Below, one piece after another: positions 61,916 through 64,000 of a stretch of DNA of 64,000 nucleotides. The stretch spans positions 1-64,000 of IMG/VR virus record IMGVR_UViG_3300020187_000015. One strand, given 5' to 3'. Position numbers and translations under genes: made by a program. The stretch comes from a virus. Within the stretch, counting starts at the first letter, position 1, and every line of letters starts with the position of its first letter. The notes under the pieces are model-generated. The model made no database searches, was not told the origin of the DNA, and saw only the letters and a list, made by a program, of their open reading frames with translations.

Positions 61916-63403
61916 ATGACAAACGTAGAACTTCCCAAGAACAAAGCACTAGAACGCAAGTTTATATCTGGATTGATATATAACTCAGATAAAGTATGGG
62001 ATGAGTTTTCTGAATTTATTAGTGAGGAAGACTTTAAAGACACTGACTCAAGGTCGCTATTCCGTATTTGCAAAAGTCTATTAGAAGAAGGTCTCTCTCT
62101 TGATGCAGCCATAATTTCTGCTAGATGCAAAAGTAGTGGCATAAGTTTAATGTCGGGTAACGTAGAGGACTTTATCGACAATATGTTGCTAACTCCCCTG
62201 TCTGAAAAGGCGACTGTGGATGCTGCAAAAGAGCTAGTAATTTTACGGATAAAGAGAAATGTAATTGTAAACTCTAATGAGATTGCAGAGATTGCTTCTC
62301 AATATAGTGGCAGCAATCTATCTGACTTCATGGCATCTATTGAGAGCAAGTTCTCTGAAAATGGCGAAAATATCATAAGTAGGAATGAACCAATAAATAT
62401 TGCTTCAGTTGCATACGACCTTGTTGAGGCAACACTTCATGACGATAAGGCTAACTATATAATTAAAACTCCTTGGCCAACCTTCAATGAGGCTTTTAGT
62501 GGGTTTCGCCCAAAGGACAGCTATTGCTTTGCTGGTAGGCCTTCTCATGGCAAATCTGGCGCTTTACTTAGTTTAGCGCAACAATGTGCAAATCAAATTA
62601 AAGAGAATTTTATTGACGGTAAAAAGCTTCCAGTTTTATATCTTGATACAGAAATGGAGCATAAAGAGCAAGCATTGCGGTGGGCCGCTTTGGTTGCAGA
62701 TGTAGACCCCTATCTCATTGAAAGTGGTCAATGGGCTAAGAATAAAGATTCCGTTAATAAAATTAGAACGGTTCTTAAAAGTAGCTCCTCTACTGACAAC
62801 TTCCACCACGTTTATATTCCAGGAATGAATGCGATTGAAATTCGATCTATCTTTCGAAGATGGATACGTAAGCATGTTGGCAAAGAGAATCCAGCCATCG
62901 TTGTCTTTGATTATCTTAAGATTACTGGAGATGGTTTAGCTAACCCTAAGCATGCTCGATTTGATATAGCTAGAACTCTAGATATTTTAAAAGATGAGAT
63001 TAAGCAAAACTCCAATGCAACATTTCTTTTCGGCGCTCAACGAAACAGACATGGAGAAGATGACGATTCATCTTTAGCAGAAAGTGACTACATTCAGCAA
63101 CTCTCGACCTTCGTTGGACTAATCAAGAAAAAGACTATGGATGAAAAAGCTGAGCAACCAGTAGAGCGATTTGGAACCCATGCTTTGATACCAGTTAAAT
63201 TCAGAAAGCTAGGAAAAGATGGATGGAAGTTTGAAAATCCAGTTAAGATCAATAATAAGTATTGCTCTAATTGGATAAATTTAAATTTCCACAACTTTAG
63301 ATTCGAAGATGGCGGAGATGGTAGAGCTGTTCAAGAGTACCTCGAACTACTTGCTGATGGTAATCCAAGAGACAACAATTCAACTAGAGAGGCAATACTT
63401 TGA
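61916..63403 (+). CDS. dnaB: DnaB-like replicative helicase
   Basis: 495 aa. The N-terminal primase-binding helical domain (KALERKFISGLIYNSDKVWD) is followed by the RecA-type core: CFAGRPSHGKSGALLSLA (Walker A), LYLDTEMEHKEQALRW (Walker B region), IVVFDYLKI and FLFGAQRNRHGE. Family DnaB/Gp41-like. It unwinds DNA at the replication fork with the primase encoded directly downstream. Confidence 0.9.
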   Translation: MTNVELPKNKALERKFISGLIYNSDKVWDEFSEFISEEDFKDTDSRSLFRICKSLLEEGLSLDAAIISARCKSSGISLMSGNVEDFIDNMLLTPLSEKATVDAAKELVILRIKRNVIVNSNEIAEIASQYSGSNLSDFMASIESKFSENGENIISRNEPINIASVAYDLVEATLHDDKANYIIKTPWPTFNEAFSGFRPKDSYCFAGRPSHGKSGALLSLAQQCANQIKENFIDGKKLPVLYLDTEMEHKEQALRWAALVADVDPYLIESGQWAKNKDSVNKIRTVLKSSSSTDNFHHVYIPGMNAIEIRSIFRRWIRKHVGKENPAIVVFDYLKITGDGLANPKHARFDIARTLDILKDEIKQNSNATFLFGAQRNRHGEDDDSSLAESDYIQQLSTFVGLIKKKTMDEKAEQPVERFGTHALIPVKFRKLGKDGWKFENPVKINNKYCSNWINLNFHNFRFEDGGDGRAVQEYLELLADGNPRDNNSTREAIL

Positions 63404-64000
63404 ACTCAGTAAAAGACATTTTAGACGAAATAGGTGTAAAAGTCATCAGCGTTAATGACTCTGGCTTTGCTCAATTCTGCCCAACTTATAGAAATAGTGA
63501 TAACCCTTCTGGGGCTTCTATAAATCTAAAGAATGGTTGGACTACAGATTGGTCAATAAACGAGAATTTCCCTATTGAGATTTTGATTGAAAAGATGACT
63601 GGCAAAAAGCCAGACAAGGCGGTTATAAATAAAATTGCTTCCTTAGATCTAGACATCATCAATGACGAAAATGAAGTAAAGTTTTGGTCAAAGGATTCCT
63701 TACTCCACCTCTTGCCAGAACACTCTTACTGGATGAATAGAGGAGTATCCAAAGAAACGCTGGACTTCTTTCAAGGTGGTGTTTCTCATAGCGGAAAGCT
63801 TTACCAGCGATACGTATGGCCAGTCTTCGACAGACATCAAAGAATTGTAGGTTTTACAGGAAGAGATCTTACTGAAAAACACAGTGTAAAGTATAAGCAC
63901 GAAGGCAAGTCTACAAATTTCTTATTTGGGCTTTACAATAAAAAGAATGACGAGTTTCCTATTTTAAAATCTATTTTAAAGAATTCTCATTTGATTCTTG
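63400..64000 (+). CDS. DnaG-like primase, truncated by window end
   Basis: It starts with TTG at 63400 that overlaps the helicase stop (TTGA). WMNRGVSKETLDFFQGGVSH, then YVWPVFDRHQRIVGFTGRDL and YKHEGKSTNFLFGLYN match the RNA-polymerase domain of DnaG primases up to the TOPRIM region, which lies past the window edge. A zinc-binding domain is not evident at the N-terminus: one Cys is present and no C-x2-H or C-x2-C pair. Confidence 0.8.
   Translation, partial: MNSVKDILDEIGVKVISVNDSGFAQFCPTYRNSDNPSGASINLKNGWTTDWSINENFPIEILIEKMTGKKPDKAVINKIASLDLDIINDENEVKFWSKDSLLHLLPEHSYWMNRGVSKETLDFFQGGVSHSGKLYQRYVWPVFDRHQRIVGFTGRDLTEKHSVKYKHEGKSTNFLFGLYNKKNDEFPILKSILKNSHLIL

Noticed and set aside
1-64000. Prophage or integrative element
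   Set aside because: No integrase, excisionase, repressor or attachment-site pair was seen; gene content fits a lytic phage.

Overview
The window is part of a large, AT-rich genome of a tailed double-stranded DNA phage (Caudoviricetes). Evidence: rIIA/rIIB homologues, a lysis cassette, tail-fibre and virion-type genes, a phage-type DnaB helicase and DnaG-like primase, class I ribonucleotide reductase, a RecA-like recombinase, a small sigma factor, and dozens of short unknown genes packed with 1-14 nt overlaps. No integrase, repressor module or host housekeeping gene was seen, so a lytic life style is likely. The host cannot be named. Promoters are of ordinary sigma-70 type (TTGACA / TATACT-like), Shine-Dalgarno sequences are mostly missing, and many genes look leaderless.

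Layout. (1) About 1-17 kb, minus strand: early or accessory region of small genes in short operons. Each operon tends to have its own promoter (T/A-rich upstream tract, TTGACA, 16-17 bp, -10), a terminator or hairpin, and then an unusual intergenic array of TATTT pentamers phased at about 10 bp. It contains two DUF932-like paralogues, two paralogues of another unknown family, a three-gene family of aromatic (YYENS) repeat proteins, a GP88-like gene, a DUF1281-like gene, a papain-like candidate, a SemiSWEET-like membrane protein and a 67-nt RNA resembling the tRNA-like domain of tmRNA with no message part. (2) 15.2-19 kb, minus: lysis genes (40-aa membrane peptide, Cys-cluster membrane protein, signal-anchored transglycosylase-like endolysin), then rIIB. 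(3) 19-29.7 kb, minus: rIIA, RuvB-like AAA+ ATPase, metallopeptidase, a C-family DNA polymerase split into PHP and polymerase ORFs with a separate DEDDh exonuclease, nucleotide-sugar epimerase, cupin, HAD phosphatase and MazG. (4) 29.7-47.4 kb, minus: virion and tail-type genes, including a subtilase with an inserted beta-propeller, a tail-type protein, a holin-like membrane protein, a dense block of mini-genes, a DUF4376-like protein, a sulfotransferase, three tandem BspA-type leucine-rich-repeat fibres, and a glycosyltransferase. A phage sigma factor sits at the strand switch. (5) 48-64 kb, plus: wHTH protein, a glycosyltransferase/methyltransferase cluster with a duplicated promoter-leader, NrdB/NrdA, GDP-mannose dehydratase, RecA-like recombinase, nuclease candidate, metallophosphoesterase, DnaB-like helicase and a primase cut by the window end.

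How the parts fit: the replication and recombination genes are split between a minus operon (polymerase, exonuclease, RuvB-like) and a plus operon (RNR, recombinase, helicase, primase). The sugar genes (epimerase, GDP-mannose dehydratase, glycosyltransferases, sulfotransferase) suggest glycan decoration of the virion or host surface. The most unusual material is in the non-coding DNA of the left 15 kb: the phased arrays, two covarying hairpins with an identical loop, the tmRNA-like RNA and the leaderless promoter set.
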